A DNA stretch of 64,000 nucleotides from Undaria pinnatifida (lineage: Eukaryota > Sar > Phaeophyceae > Laminariales > Alariaceae): contig JABAKD010000001.1 in NCBI GenBank assembly GCA_012845835.1, positions 3,475,540 through 3,539,539 on the forward strand, given 5' to 3'. Positions within the stretch are counted from its first letter, which is position 1; every line of letters starts with the position of its first letter. Position numbers and translations under genes: made by a program. Shown here piece by piece: positions 42,861 to 54,269 of this stretch. The notes beneath the pieces were generated by a model, which had not been told where the DNA came from, did not search any database, and saw only the letters and a program-made list of their open reading frames with translations.

Positions 42861-43484
42861 GTTGTCGTGCTGAAACGCCGTGCTGGGGGCTGTTTTTTGC
42901 TTTTGGGCCATGCGTTCGCAGTTGTCGCGGGTGTGCTGTTTCATGCTGCTGGATTATATGCCTTGTCGTGGGGGGACATGCTGTGTAAGGCGGATAGGGG
43001 GGCATGTTGTGTCGTATGCTGTTGTACCAGGCTTCCTGGGCCATTTTGTACCACCCTGCTGGATTGTGTTGCTGGGCTATGTAGTGCCATGCTACTGTGG
43101 GCTATGCGATGTCACGTTGGAGGGCGTGAAGATGCTGTGCCATGCTGGGGGGGGGGGGGCATGCCGTTCAACGCCACATCCAGAGGCATTCGTCCGTCGT
43201 TATCGGTGAAATCGATCGACAAAAGAAAATAAAAGATGATTTTTTTTTGTGATTTTTTAGTTCCGCGCGACACCATATAATAGGCGACGCGTGTCTACGA
43301 CTATAACTAACTGTTGTGTGTTGTCTGGTGGGTAAGGTAGGTAAGTCGCTCGATCGGAACGGCTTTTTCTTTTTTTCGTTTTGCTGGCTAGCTGGCTGGC
43401 TGGCGTGGGCGGTCCCTGTTGAACGTGTGACGCACGGGAATTGTTGGGACTGATAGACTTGGTTGATGGATTGAATGCTTGGTT
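42861..43484. other. No gene seen
   Basis: CATGCTG/GGCTATG-rich text with a G-run at 43147; about 120-codon open frames are unsupported. Confidence 0.4.
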
Positions 43485-43589
43485 GACTGGCTAATTTTGG
43501 TTGGTTGGTTTACTGACTGGTTGGTTGGTTGCTTGATTGGTTGGTTGATCGATTGATTGACTGGCTGACTTGGTTGATGGGTTGGTTGG

Positions 43590-43627
<38 letters not shown>

Positions 43628-43920
43628 AATTGATTAATTGATTCATTGATTGATTAATTGATTGATTGGTTGATTGGTTGATCGAGTGGCTGATTGATTG
43701 CTATGTATTAATAGTTGATTGGCTGAATTGGGCGAATGATTGGTTGATTGGTCGATGACAGATTGATTGATAGATTGACGAGTTGTTTGGTTGGTTGGTC
43801 GGTCGGTCGGCTGGTTCACTGATTGCTTGACAGCTCGATTGACTGATTGATTGATTAGTTTGGTTGCTTGATTCATTGCTTTGATTCATGGGTTCATTGG
43901 TTGATTGATTTGATCGGGCA
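43485..43920. repeat. TTGA/TTGG tetranucleotide array
   Basis: GATTGATTGATTGATTGATT tracts with GGTTGGTT and GCTTGACTGG variants. The Asn/Gln-rich minus-strand frames are artefacts. Confidence 0.9.
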
Positions 43921-46115
43921 GTAGATTGAATGATGAATAACGAACGACGAACGACGACCGGCCAATGGTGATTTCTCGTCGCACGCAATACGCGTTGTTT
44001 TTCTTTCACGTTTTTTTTGTTGGTGTTTTCCCGCCGTGATCCCCCGTCCGTGATTGCAATCGGCCTAAACGGGCGAAAGGCGGGCGCTCCCTCGCGGAAA
44101 ACAGTCAAGGCGAGGCCGTTATAGCCGGGACGAGCGGTGATTCAAAACTCACCATGCTAACACGGAGCGTACGTGTGGAGTCGGGCCTGAAACTGCGTTC
44201 TTTTTGTTCTTGGGACGGGAAGGCACCGCACGGTACATGCTTCTTAGCCGCTGGGATTGATTGATTGTTGCTGTGAACCCGTGGCCGCGAGGAAGAGGAG
44301 GGTGACGTCCTCGCTGAGCTTGGTGACGTCGCCGGCCAATGTTTAGTTGGGGGCGCGAGGAAGAGAAAGAGGAGGGGCGGGTGGGTGTGTGGAGGTGTTA
44401 GTAGTGTATGCCCGCGCCACCAAGGTGACTGGTAGCAGGCAGCAAACGAGTAAGCACACGCTGGGGCGAGCGGTGCTGGGCTGACCTGGTCCGGACCGAA
44501 AGAAAAACGATACGTAGTACTTTAAGCACTGTTTTAGAAGGGGTGGGAGGGTGTGTGTGGCGGGTGGGGGGGGCGGCGGGGGGAAGGGGGGGGGGCATTG
44601 CTCTTACTATTTTTTACCAACTACTGCTACAACTACTACTGTAGAGTAACCGTGCGCCCACGAAACTGAGCCCCGGATGGGATTATTTGTTTTGGTTGAC
44701 GGACGGACGGACGGACGGACGGACACGACAGCTGAGCTTGTGTTTATTTGATTCGTCGTCGATCGTTGTGGACGGCCTAAGCGGGGGTGCCATCCGGTAC
44801 GGTGCGGTGCGGTGCAGCACATGGGGGGGGGTGCGACGATCGGCGGTGGTGATTAATTGAGTGTGATATTTTTTATTCAGGGCGGTTAGCATGCAGGAAG
44901 AAGCGATTGAACTAAGTTTATTGTACCCAGCAGGGGGGGGGGGGGGGTATTATTATGATATCAAGGGTGCGGGATGGGAGGGGGCGCATCCAACGGACCT
45001 TCGTAGTCGTTCTTGTTGCAGTGGGTGCCATCAGTAGTAAAAACGGTAGCTGTTTGCTGCTGCTTGTTTTAGTGGCAACAATGACAGCTGCCTGCTTGTG
45101 TGAACTTGAAGTGTTTGTTGGCTGTCTTTTTGTGGTCGGGGTCACCCCTCCCCCCCCGGAGAGTCTAACCTAGCGAAGGCTGTGATGCGGTCTGGGCGAC
45201 TGTCCTTTTCTGCCGTGGTTGCTTGCCTTGGTTTGCCTGTGTTTGTTTGCTTGCCAACTTGCATGCTGGCTTGCCTGCTTGCTTGAGTGCTCGCCTGCTT
45301 GGCACTTTTCTATCTTTCTTTCTACCGTATTATCGGTTATCTGTTTTTCAGGATGTCTATCTGGCTTCCGCGTGGTGTATGTAGACTAAGTTGTGGCGCA
45401 ACAGCACACGTTACCATCATCAGCATCGGCCTTGGGAAGGAACGGAACGAAACTATCACAAACTGCATTTTCCTATGGAGTGACTACCTGATGCACCGAC
45501 AAGAGCATCAAAATAAAAAAAATGAAACGAAATAACCCTTCGAAGTATAAAATTAACGAGGATGTTAGAACGCATGATAGCGTATGATCTTGCCGACCGC
45601 ATGTGTATCATGTAGCGTGATGTAATGAGCGCACCGTATTTCGGCAAGTGTCGAGCAGCGTGCGTGTCGTATGTAGCTCAGCTTGGACGCTGTATTTATG
45701 TATGTGCTACCCCACAACGCATCAGCCCGAGCTATGCTTTCCCCCCCTCGAACGTCACGTCGATTGTACTACAGTAGGTGTACTTGCTCTAGAAACAACC
45801 AAAAACTTGTTTTTCAAATAGACAAGTCGCTCATCACCGCCCTCTCGCCATCAGCTTTTGTTGGTATTAGTGACATTGCCTGAGTTGCACACCGACCAGT
45901 TTAGCCGCAATGCTGGTCCTTTATTAGTAGAGGGTATTTCTACTTGTTGTGTGTGGTGGCCGATGAAATAAAGGGATATTTAGTATCGGTGCACATAATA
46001 AAATGTAATGTTTTCGGACCGAGATCGCCCTCGCTAGAAGTGTCCTGTTCACCGGCTGGCAGCATCTCCAGGGAATTCATATATCCACAAGAGAGCATGA
46101 CATCGACAAAAAACG
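43921..46115. other. No gene assigned; short arrays
   Basis: There is a (GGACG)n tract at 44700-44726, GGTGCGGTGCGGTGC at 44802, poly-G runs near 44585 and 44935, and TTGCCTGCTTGC words near 45270. An acceptor-like TTTTTCAG at 45352 precedes DVYLASAWCM and a stop, possibly a terminal exon, but no partner exon was found. Confidence 0.35.
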
Positions 46116-46215
46116 CGCGGTCGTGTAGCATCACGCAGCTTGCAAAGATGAGTACCGACTCTTAACTTGGTCGAACTCACAGAACTGAAAAACGTGTTTG
46201 AATTGTTTTGTACGC
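46116..46215 (-). repeat. Family B copy 8
   Basis: ATCACGCAGCTTGCAAAGAT, GAGTACCGACTC and GGTCGAACTCACAGAACTG. Confidence 0.68.
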
Positions 46216-47242
46216 CAAGTATAAGATTAGTTTTGACACGGTGATATTATATGCTGCAAGAGAAGCAGGATGTCCAGCAAGGGGAAATCAGCACGGGTAC
46301 ACATGTACATGAGGCATGCGACCGAGGCCAGCGTAGGGGGAGGTACACTCCACCCTTCCCAATGCCGAGCTTAGGCCGCTGCGCCTCAAGTGGTTATTTA
46401 CCTCGCTCAAGATACGGACTTAATAAAACACAATCACGAATAACACCTGACCCAACAGCTGCTGGCCAGCTACTGTTAATAGCAACAACACGCTGTCTGC
46501 TCGCGTATTCTACCAGTCTGCCAGACCACCCGCGTCCGGTCATAGATGTACGGGATCGCCCCGTTTCGTCGACATAGTAGAACGTGAGTAAAAGGCAAGA
46601 CCTTTTGGGCACCTTTTGGACAGTCAGCTGAGGTAAGCCGCAAAATCCACAGGTCGTCGGCAAACTCCAAACGTTAGGCTTTGGGAGCACCACTTCGAAC
46701 GCCAAAAAAACACGCCAAGCCCGCAGAACGTGGGCAAAGTCCGCACGTTTAGTGATTATATTTTACGTTCCCAAAGGTGCCCCCAGAGGGAGGTCGGCCT
46801 TTTGCTCCACCTTCTACTGTGTCGACGACTAAACCGGGGGTTCACCAGTCCGCCCGGGGTGCTCTATCCACTTGGTATTGCCGCCCACCCGAGAACAACC
46901 AAACACTGCCATGCTGCTGCAATCACTGTCAATTCTTCCAATAACAGAATCTGAACAAGAGCGCATAACACACTCGTGTACACGGATTTTTGTCTCGGCA
47001 ACAAAAGACACGCTATTCTTGCTTCGATTTTCCGACAGATCTAATGAAATTTTCACCTTTTTTGGCTGGTGTAGAGAGGCAGCAAACCCTTTCATGGAGC
47101 GTAAAGAAAGATCAAGACCGCAGCCAAGAAGTACTGCGTGGCCACCCGCACGAGGCCCGACAAGCGAGCCCCTACTACGGCGCAACCTTCCTCATACCCC
47201 ATACCCACATGCCCCCTTCCATCTTGCTCGGAGCCGAGCTGA
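46216..47242. other. No gene assigned
   Basis: Overlapping open frames of 118 (minus, 46829-47185) and 149 codons (plus, 46872-47321) compete; neither shows a motif. Confidence 0.35.
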
Positions 47243-47725
47243 ATGTATGGCGTACTCCATGAAGGCCGTTATCCTTTGTTTCGTCCCTTTTCCTGGCAGC
47301 CCGCGAGATTTTCTACACTAGGCTGTGACGGGTGTTGTTCTAGAAGAAGACGTGTTGAAGGGGTTATAGCACAGTTTCCATACATCGGGAGATGGCACAC
47401 GTGCGGAAGGCTGCGTATCGTAGTCCAGCACCCACGGCAGGGTAGTCGCCCAACCAAGTGGTTGATGTGCACCAACGGCCGCTGCTGTAGCGCCGGTTGC
47501 AGTGTCCCGTGGACGATAAAGCCCAGCCGATTCGTGATGATTGCGGAACGTGATAATATAGAGTTCGAGCCGGTAAGGGGGGGAGAGGGGTTGAAGCATC
47601 ACACACCACCGAAATCAAATGAGGATTTGACATCTCCGTGCACGAAGAATCCGAGAAAGGTTTTCGCCCTGCCGTCTCAACAACTAGCCACGCGAGGCGC
47701 GCCAAAAAGAGCTGAAACTTCGTAA
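47243..47725 (+). CDS. Unassigned ORF, 160 aa, Cys-containing
   Basis: A 160-codon open frame contains VIAQFPYIGRWHTCGRLRI, VVQHPRQGSRPTKWLMCTNG, RCCSAGCSVPWTIKPSRF and VMIAERDNIEFEPVRGGEG. The central part, with WLMCTNGRCCSAGC, reads like a real zinc-binding segment. The ends look random, and the start codon is inside an unrelated overlapping frame. It may be an exon or a transposon fragment. No splice sites were established. Confidence 0.25.
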   Translation: MYGVLHEGRYPLFRPFSWQPARFSTLGCDGCCSRRRRVEGVIAQFPYIGRWHTCGRLRIVVQHPRQGSRPTKWLMCTNGRCCSAGCSVPWTIKPSRFVMIAERDNIEFEPVRGGEGLKHHTPPKSNEDLTSPCTKNPRKVFALPSQQLATRGAPKRAETS

Positions 47726-49982
47726 GGAGCAGTACATGTGATCACAATAAAACATGGCGAGTGATTGATTGTTTACAGCGGGGGGTGGGCAGGACACCGA
47801 GATAGAAACCCACACGAACAGAAAATCCGAGAGAGATGTCCCCCTCGAGCGAACTGAGCGTGTACACTCGAACGTACAACCGACCGCTTTCACGTGCGCT
47901 TTCACGTTTTGGAGCATATTGGTCTGCACGAGACCTTTTTGGGGGAGCCTAGCAAAGCCGCCAGCAGGGTGGCAGTACATCCGCTAGACTTACGGTAGTC
48001 AACCCCCTTGTGTTCATCTTTGCAATAATTATTCATACGTTCTACCCAACGACACCGTCCTGATGCTTCATCCTAGAGAGACATACAAAGGTTCCGTGGT
48101 CACAGGCAGTGTGAGAAAGGGAAAACCAAAACAACCGCCTCTGAATCGAGGTACGTGGGCAAATGAAACGCCAACGTACTGAATAAGAATTACCGCAACC
48201 AAAAAACAAACCCACTTTTTTCATGTTCATCCCGCGAAATATCAAGAGTATAAAATGCGCCCGTAAACCAGCAGAGAAGCACGACTATTAATATAAGTCA
48301 TCTCGAGCTCAGATAATTTCCAACCTCCAGTCCGGAGAAAAGCTTCAGAAACATGGAAAACCGGGTCTTGATTGTACACTCTGTGCTGTCGATAACGAAA
48401 CACGTTTATTATGTTGATTTTTGTTTTATCCTCCGCCTTTTTGGCTACCTGGTAACCTTACCAGGCATCATATAGACCATCGTACCGGGCACTGTATCAG
48501 TAGAATATCGAGAAACAAAACCAATTTTCCCGGGTTCGTTTATAAGATCATGAAACTGCCACTGTTTGCTTGTCTGCTGCTTCTTCTTGCTCATCTGCTG
48601 CTTGCTGACCAACAAAAATGTTCCTCGAAAAGTGTTCAGAAACGACTAATTTACACTTTCTACGCTCGTTAAAGGAATAGGCTACGGGTACTTACGAGAC
48701 AAAACAAATAAAATGTATCCAAATATAAACTGTAATGATACACAAACACTATTAATGGTACGGCACATGCATGTCCGGATTCTACGATATACGCGAAAAA
48801 AACGAAAACAAACAGAAAACGGGGACGAAAAAAGAAAAAGAGCAATTTATTAACGAAACAAAAACGCACACAAGTTGTACAGGATTATGACCGGGCGGGA
48901 CGGGGGGGTAAACGTAATACGCACAATCTCATCCGCCAGCATACAACGCTAAACTACAAACACCTGTGGGCTATTACGGCTTTCACAAAAAGGATACTGC
49001 CGTCATGGGTCTATCCCATCGGCAAACAAAATCGGCAAACCAAACAAACAAATCCCCTCGTTTGTTCATGCGACAGGCCGCGCGAGTCACAGAAGAAAAC
49101 TGCACGCGACGACTCGTAGCAAGCACCCAGTCAGTAGAATCAAAGTATCATACAGTAGTAGTGGTAGTCTCACAAAACACAAGCTACCGGGTCAAAAACA
49201 GAAAAACGCACGGAGATCTATCCCGCGTGACGTCATTGCCCCCGAGTACCAAAGGAAATATCACATCCCCACCCTATCCCTTCACTAGCCCCTGCAGGTA
49301 GTAGCGTCACACAACATTTTTTGGCGCAAAATAAACAAACGGACACCAATCGCGACACACCGTCCCCCCACTCCACCGTCCGAAATATAAGGACCATTAG
49401 GGCATTAGTGTGAATACCAAAATGGATCAAAAATTTACGGACAGTGGTCTATCACATCACCCCCCCCTCCTCCCCACTCCCACATTGCCCCTCCGAAAGA
49501 GAAACCCCAAAAATAAAAACAGAACACCGGCATGATGACATAAAGGAGCAGCCGCACGGCCTTCCAGCCAAAACAACCTCGGCAAATCGCTGCTGCTGCT
49601 GGTGATGCTGCTGCTACTGCTGCTATATTGCGGCTCATGCTGCAACGGCTGCTGAAAGTATTGCCGCTGGCGCTGCTGTTGTTGCTGCCGAACCTGGCCA
49701 AGACCCCAGTGTATTAAGTTCGCACTCCTCTTACGTTAGGCGTTTGTTTACGAGGGCATTTACTTCTATTAATGCAGCTGCTGCAGTACGTAGTGTTGCT
49801 CCTTTTCTTGTCCACTTCCTTCGCTCATTCACGACTTCGCGACGACCAAGACAAGACAAACAAACCACCATCAACACCACCAACGTCTCACCAACCTTGA
49901 CACCACCACCAAACCAATCAAGCAACCAGTCAACCCCCTAGCCAAGACATATGCAGGGATTTCTTTCAACAATATGCGGCTT
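47726..49982. other. No gene assigned
   Basis: Mostly unique A/T-balanced DNA. CTGCTGCTGG triplets lie at 49580-49690. Frames are short and unsupported apart from the tiny ORF at 48551. Confidence 0.35.
48551..48672 (+). CDS. Tiny ORF with signal-peptide-like start, 40 aa
   Basis: The ATG at 48551 begins MKLPLFACLLLLLAHLLLA, followed by DQQKCSSKSVQKRLIYTFYA and a stop. The hydrophobic core is encoded by CTG/CTT repeats, so it may be a by-product of a triplet tract. There is no neighbouring support. Confidence 0.12.
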
Positions 49983-50100
49983 CCACAACCGAGCCGAACC
50001 GAATGGAACCGATCCGAATCGAACCTAACCTAACCGAACCGAACCGATATGAACCGAACCGAATCGAACCGCACCGAATCGAACCGATTAGAACATAACC
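49983..50100. repeat. CCGAA pentamer tract
   Basis: CCGAACCGAATGGAACCGAT and similar GAACC/GAATC pentamers for ~115 bp. A shorter form lies at 39112-39137 next to a phosphatase acceptor. Confidence 0.9.
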
Positions 50101-50282
50101 GCTCACATCACACCCGGCCCAGGAGACCAAGACCACTTGCACAATCAAGTAATCGATGGCTCAACCAACCAGCCAACCCAATCAACACACGACCATTGAT
50201 TGTCACAACACCACGACTACAACAACAAAAAGGAACATAGCAAGAGGGGGCGGGGGGCGGAAGAAAAGTTGTCGCGGGCGTG

Positions 50283-50822
50283 CCATACAAGGTCATATAT
50301 GTCACACAGGCCGAAATATTGGCCTAACTGGCCACAATATAGGCCAATCTGACTATATAATATAGACCGTATAACCCCACAAGGTTAATAAAATAGCTTA
50401 TACGCCATAACAAAGGTCATGTAGACCATAATATCAGCCATACTGATCGTAATTTACGTCATACTGCCATGATATAGGCCACATATACAGCATACCACAT
50501 TGGCCATAATACAATCCGTACGATAGGTATATTAGACCATAGTTTAGACCATGCTGGCCAAAGTATAGGCCACACACGTTCATAGAGACACTAACGGCCA
50601 AAATGTAGGCCGCAATTTGGGTGATGCAGGCAATAATGCAGGCCATATAGGGCATAACACAGGTTGTAAGGGCCGTAACATAGGTCGTATGTGTCACAAT
50701 GTAGAACGTATCGCTAAAACATAGGCCACCCAGGTATAGGCAAAACCGTATAACTCATACGGGCCATAATATATGCCATACACACCAAAATATGGGCCAT
50801 ATAGGCCACAGGAGCGGGCCAG
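50283..50822. repeat. GGCCATA / CATAATATAGGCC array
   Basis: About 25 degenerate ~20 bp units such as CATAATATAGGCCATA and GTATAGGCCACA. It ends ~80 bp from the TAZ gene stop, so the TAZ 3' flank runs into it. Confidence 0.88.
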
Positions 50823-50899
50823 ATGATTGACCACAACACAGGCTACAGAACTCAGCCGACCAAAACATTTGTCACGCCATCCCGAGCAAGGTTCAGCCG

Positions 50900-51193
50900 T
50901 CACAGGTCACTGTCGTCACTGTCGTCACTGTCTCCATCACTGTCGTCACTGTCGCCATCATCGTCGGGACAACTACCGGCAAGCACAGCATCGTCATCAT
51001 CGCCAACCACTACAGCATCCTCATCATCATCGTCGTCGCCATCATCATCCTCTGAAGATGTTGGGCCGTGCAAACGCTTCTGGTCACATTCTCGGGCGAT
51101 GATTACCCGCACAGGTCCGCACAGTTGACACTTGGCGTCGCGGCAATGGTGGTAGTGGCTTAGGACGAACCGAGACGATACGCAGTGCGGCGT
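50900..51193 (-). CDS. TAZ gene exon 4 (end of TAZ domain, acidic tail, stop)
   Basis: It starts after GGCCCTATCAG with TPHCVSSRFVLSHYHHC and CQLCGPVR, completing zinc sites two and three. The following Asp/Glu/Ser-rich tail is encoded by GAT/GAC/AGT repeats and ends SDDSDL and TGA. The acidic tail could also be spliced further, but no good donor stands out before the stop. Confidence 0.85.
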   Translation of the reverse strand, partial: TPHCVSSRFVLSHYHHCRDAKCQLCGPVRVIIARECDQKRLHGPTSSEDDDGDDDDDEDAVVVGDDDDAVLAGSCPDDDGDSDDSDGDSDDSDDSDL

Positions 51194-53494
51194 CTGATAG
51201 GGCCGGGCCGTCATGTTCAAGTTGACGTTGACGTCGAAGTTGAGAAATCGAGTCGAATTTCAAGTTCAAGTTCAAGTCGGTTTGTTGAAGTTGTTGGTTG
51301 TGGTTGTGGTGTCGATGTTTGGCGGTGGTGTTGATGTTGGTGGCGGTGTTGTTAGTGTTGTCGGAGTAAACGTTGACGGTGGTCGTGTCGGTGTGGATGG
51401 TGTTGATGGTTGATGTTGTTGTTCATGACGTTGGTGGTGTTGTCGTCGTTGTTGAAGTAGGTGTCCACGGCGGTGGTGTGGGTGTTGATGTTGTCGGGTT
51501 TCGAAGAAGGAACAACGAAGCAGGGCAGAGCAAAGTGGATTGGGGTGAGAACCTGAATCGGAGAGAGTTGCCGCGAACGGCTCGACCAGTTGAAAACCCG
51601 TCAGCGTCATGTTGAGCAGACGGTAAATGATGTGATAAATATTAGAACAAAAAAACAATCTCAACGTTGTTATTTGGTGTTGCTTTCGGTATCTTATTAC
51701 CATTAAAAAGTAACTTGGACGCCGACGAAATCCTTGAGTCTATTTCTGCACTTCGAATAACACGAATGCCCCTACACGGATATGAATCCAACGCGAAACA
51801 TAACAACGAGAGGGCGGGGGGCGAGGCGCCACGACGATGACATGCATGCACTAACCATGCAATCCTTGTCCTTGCACTCCGCCATATGCTTCCACAGCTT
51901 CTGCAGGTGATGACATTGGGGAGAGACCAAGCACTGCCCTGGCTTCTTAAAGCGGCATCTGGGTTTTCCAGATCAAAATGGACACGCCGTGGAGGGAAGG
52001 AAAGGGGAGGGGGGGGCGGCGGGGAGGGAGATGCTCAATATTAATGGTTGTCTATTGAAAAGGCGGTATCTGGTCCTTCCACGTAGGCATTTGTCGCGGG
52101 AAGGGGGGGGGGGGGGGCTAAATGGTAAGCTGTTGCTGTCCATCGAAGACAAATTCAACTAATTCTATCGAGTGCGGGCGATCGGAGGTACATCAGTGTA
52201 CACGAGTACCTGATATCGTATCTTGTATTTTGAACCTAAATAAAGATAAATACTCTAAAAAAGGAACCTTTCGCGGTAATTACGAAACACCTTGTAGTGT
52301 GTACCTGGGATTGGTATTACTATAACATAATGTTTTCATCATCTGACGACGTGCAGTGTCAAGGTTAAAACCAAATACGAGTACTGCACAATTGTAGTCT
52401 TGAAAAAATGTATATATATATATATATCGACTACAACAAATAAATCAGTGCTACGCGCTGATGGACGTCGTTCTACTTGAGCATGTTAGCAAGAGGGCAG
52501 AAACCGGAACCACCATCGTCACCTGCTGGCGTGCCTCAGCAGAAGCAGGCGTTGCTGCTGCTGCATAATGGCGGCCTGAGGAGAGGGGAGGGGGGAGGGG
52601 GGGGGGGGAAGGGAGGGGGAGGGGGGGGGGGTTACAGTCCGCAACGAGGCATATCGAGCGGCAGAAAGGCGCAGAGGAGTCGGGGTGTACGACCGCTCAT
52701 ACATGGTGTACACACATGAAAAAAAATACATAAAAATAGAGGTGCACCACACAAACACGAGGACAAAAAACAAGACATAAGAGACGAAAAAAAAAAGAAA
52801 ACCACGCCCTCCCCCCCCCAAAAAAAAAGGAAAAAAAGACGGATGAGTATCAACTACACATTTATTTTCTCACCGCGCGATCCTCTCGAGACCCAGACGA
52901 TTTCCGTCCACTTTTGTCCGTCCTCCCTGCGCCACCACCTTCACCAACGGTCGGAACGATACCGACCGGCTGAGCAACTCCGACGGCACCAGCGCCGACA
53001 CGGGCACCTGATGTTGCTCCCGCGGCTGATGCTTGCGCGTTGTCCCCTCCCACCCTCACCCCTCCTCCTCCTGCATCCGCTCCTGGCCCCGCTGCTGCTG
53101 CTTGTGCTGGTGCCGGTTGTGCTGCTGATTCTTGTGCTGGTGCTGGTGCTGGCTGTGCCGGTGGTGCTGGTGCTGGTTGTGCTGCGGCCGGCGGTGCTGG
53201 TGGTGCTGCCGCTGCTGGCCCAGCCTTAGCGTAGCGCGATTTCCCGGCCGACATGCGCTTCTTCACGGTTCTCGATGCGGCCAGGCGACGGATCGATGCT
53301 CGCGCCGCCACGCCTCCTTCTTCCCCGCGGTGGCCAAATTGGGGGTGGTGGTGGGGCGTTGGGTGGTCTTGGTAGCCTAGCGCCGGCTGTTGCTGCTGTT
53401 GCTGTGACGCGACTCCGAAGACGAACGTGGTCGGAGGGGCAGAAATGCCGGGAGCCTCGGGTAGGGTCGTCCTCATGTCTTGTAGTGTCTCCAT
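50900..53494 (-). CDS. TAZ zinc-finger protein (p300/CBP-type TAZ domain), four exons, 356 aa
   Basis: Exons on the minus strand are 53494-52874, 52575-52523, 51958-51856 and 51193-50900. All splice phases agree, giving 356 codons and a TGA. Residues 1-207 are low-complexity: six Gln near residue 31, His/Pro, a basic patch IRRLAASRTVKKRMSAGKSR, then Pro/Ala/Gln repeats. Residues about 210-288 form a complete TAZ domain, QQQQRLLLLRHASRC to CQLCGPVR. Its three zinc sites are H222/C226/C234/C240, H249/C253/C258/C263 and H272/C276/C281/C284. The C-terminus after CGPVR is an Asp/Ser-rich acidic tail. TAZ domains bind acidic activation segments of transcription factors in the nucleus. No bromodomain, PHD, HAT or ZZ region follows, so this looks like a stand-alone TAZ adaptor, not a full acetyltransferase. 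The start ATG has a good context (ACAAGATGG), but the frame stays open upstream, so an extra 5' exon is possible. Confidence 0.88.
51213..51500. repeat. GTTGATGTTGGTGG minisatellite in TAZ intron 3
   Basis: Irregular GTTGTTGG, GGTGGTGTTGATG and TGTTGTCG words. The frames are artefacts. Confidence 0.8.
51856..51958 (-). CDS. TAZ gene exon 3 (central TAZ helices)
   Basis: The acceptor is GAAAACCCAG and the donor is TGCATG followed by GTTAGT. The exon encodes CRFKKPGQCLVSPQC and then LQKLWKHMAECKDKDCM, the LWKHMAECK block being highly diagnostic of TAZ domains. It supplies seven of the twelve zinc ligands. Confidence 0.92.
52523..52575 (-). CDS. TAZ gene exon 2 (QQQQRLLLLRHAS)
   Basis: This small 53 bp exon sits after a long C/T tract ending CTCCTCAG and before a GTGACG donor. 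It encodes AAIMQQQQRLLLLRHAS, the start of the TAZ fold including the first zinc-binding His. It is too short for simple ORF finding and was recognised from the family pattern and phase. Confidence 0.88.
52580..52635. repeat. Purine-rich G-run (pyrimidine tract of TAZ exon 2 acceptor)
   Basis: GGGAGGGGGG-type runs on the + strand form an unusually long C/T tract before the exon 2 acceptor on the minus strand. Confidence 0.6.
52874..53494 (-). CDS. TAZ gene exon 1 (Gln/Pro/Ala-rich N-terminus)
   Basis: The exon runs from METLQDMRTTLPEAPG to SGSREDRA and ends at GCGCG followed by GTGAGAAAA. Reading through the donor gives a stop after three codons. The Pro/Ala section is encoded by a GCACCAGCACCA-type repeat, so length polymorphism is likely. 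The composition matches disordered activation or linker regions. Confidence 0.75.
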
Positions 53495-54144
53495 CTTGTT
53501 CTTATTCTTATTTTTGCTCTTTTTTCCCTTTTTTTTTGTTCTCCTTGATGGTAAATCCTCCTCCAGTCCCTTCTCCTATAGATGTATTCCGTTCTCCTTG
53601 TTCTTGTTATTTTTCAAAACTGACGTGGAGGAGTTGCGGTTACCGTGTCGGCGGCGCGCGCAAGGTCGGAGCCTGTTGGGGAGCACGCGGGGAGGGGAGT
53701 GCGGGAGGGGGAGGGGAGGAGGGATCTCGCTCAGGAGGGGAGGGGGATGGGATGCGGGGCGGCTAGCTTCGCTTCGCCGACGGTGTTTAATCAATAGGTT
53801 ACCGATGTGGGAGAGTCGAGGGTAGAAATTACTGCAAAGCTTGACTGCCTTATACAATGTTAGGCTCGCAGTCTGCGTACGAGCAGGAGAGGACTGTGTG
53901 CGAATCGGCCTAGCTTCGACCCAACGTTGGAACAAACCTGGACTTTAGTCCTGGCGTCGTCTCTTTTTGCCACCGCCCAGGCAGTCACAATGCAATTAAT
54001 ACTTTGCGCATGGGTTCCCTTTTGTTTCCGAGGTTTTCTTCTTTCGAGAATATTATGAATGGTCAACGTTGAAACTATTTTCAGCACATAGTCGGCTGGC
54101 AAGCCCAAAATTTATCTTAGTACAATTGGCTGTTAATGCTTACC
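53495..54144. other. 5' flank of the TAZ gene
   Basis: On the minus strand an A-rich leader (AATAAGAATAAGAACAAG) precedes the ATG. A 119-codon minus-strand frame at 53576-53935 is Pro/Ser-rich and unsupported. No core promoter motif was recognised. Confidence 0.35.
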
Positions 54145-54245
54145 CTGGCAAACGAGCGGCAGGTGTATCATACAGGTTGCAAACATCAGTATTGCCCCCA
54201 AATGTATCGAACTCATAGCTGACGTGTTTAGAGGATTATTTTTTC
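54145..54245 (-). repeat. Family B copy 9
   Basis: GCAGGTGTATCATACAGGTT, GCAAACATCAGTATTG and TATCGAACTCATAGCTGACG. Confidence 0.62.
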
Positions 54246-54269
54246 AAAACAACAAATTTCACGCAAGAG

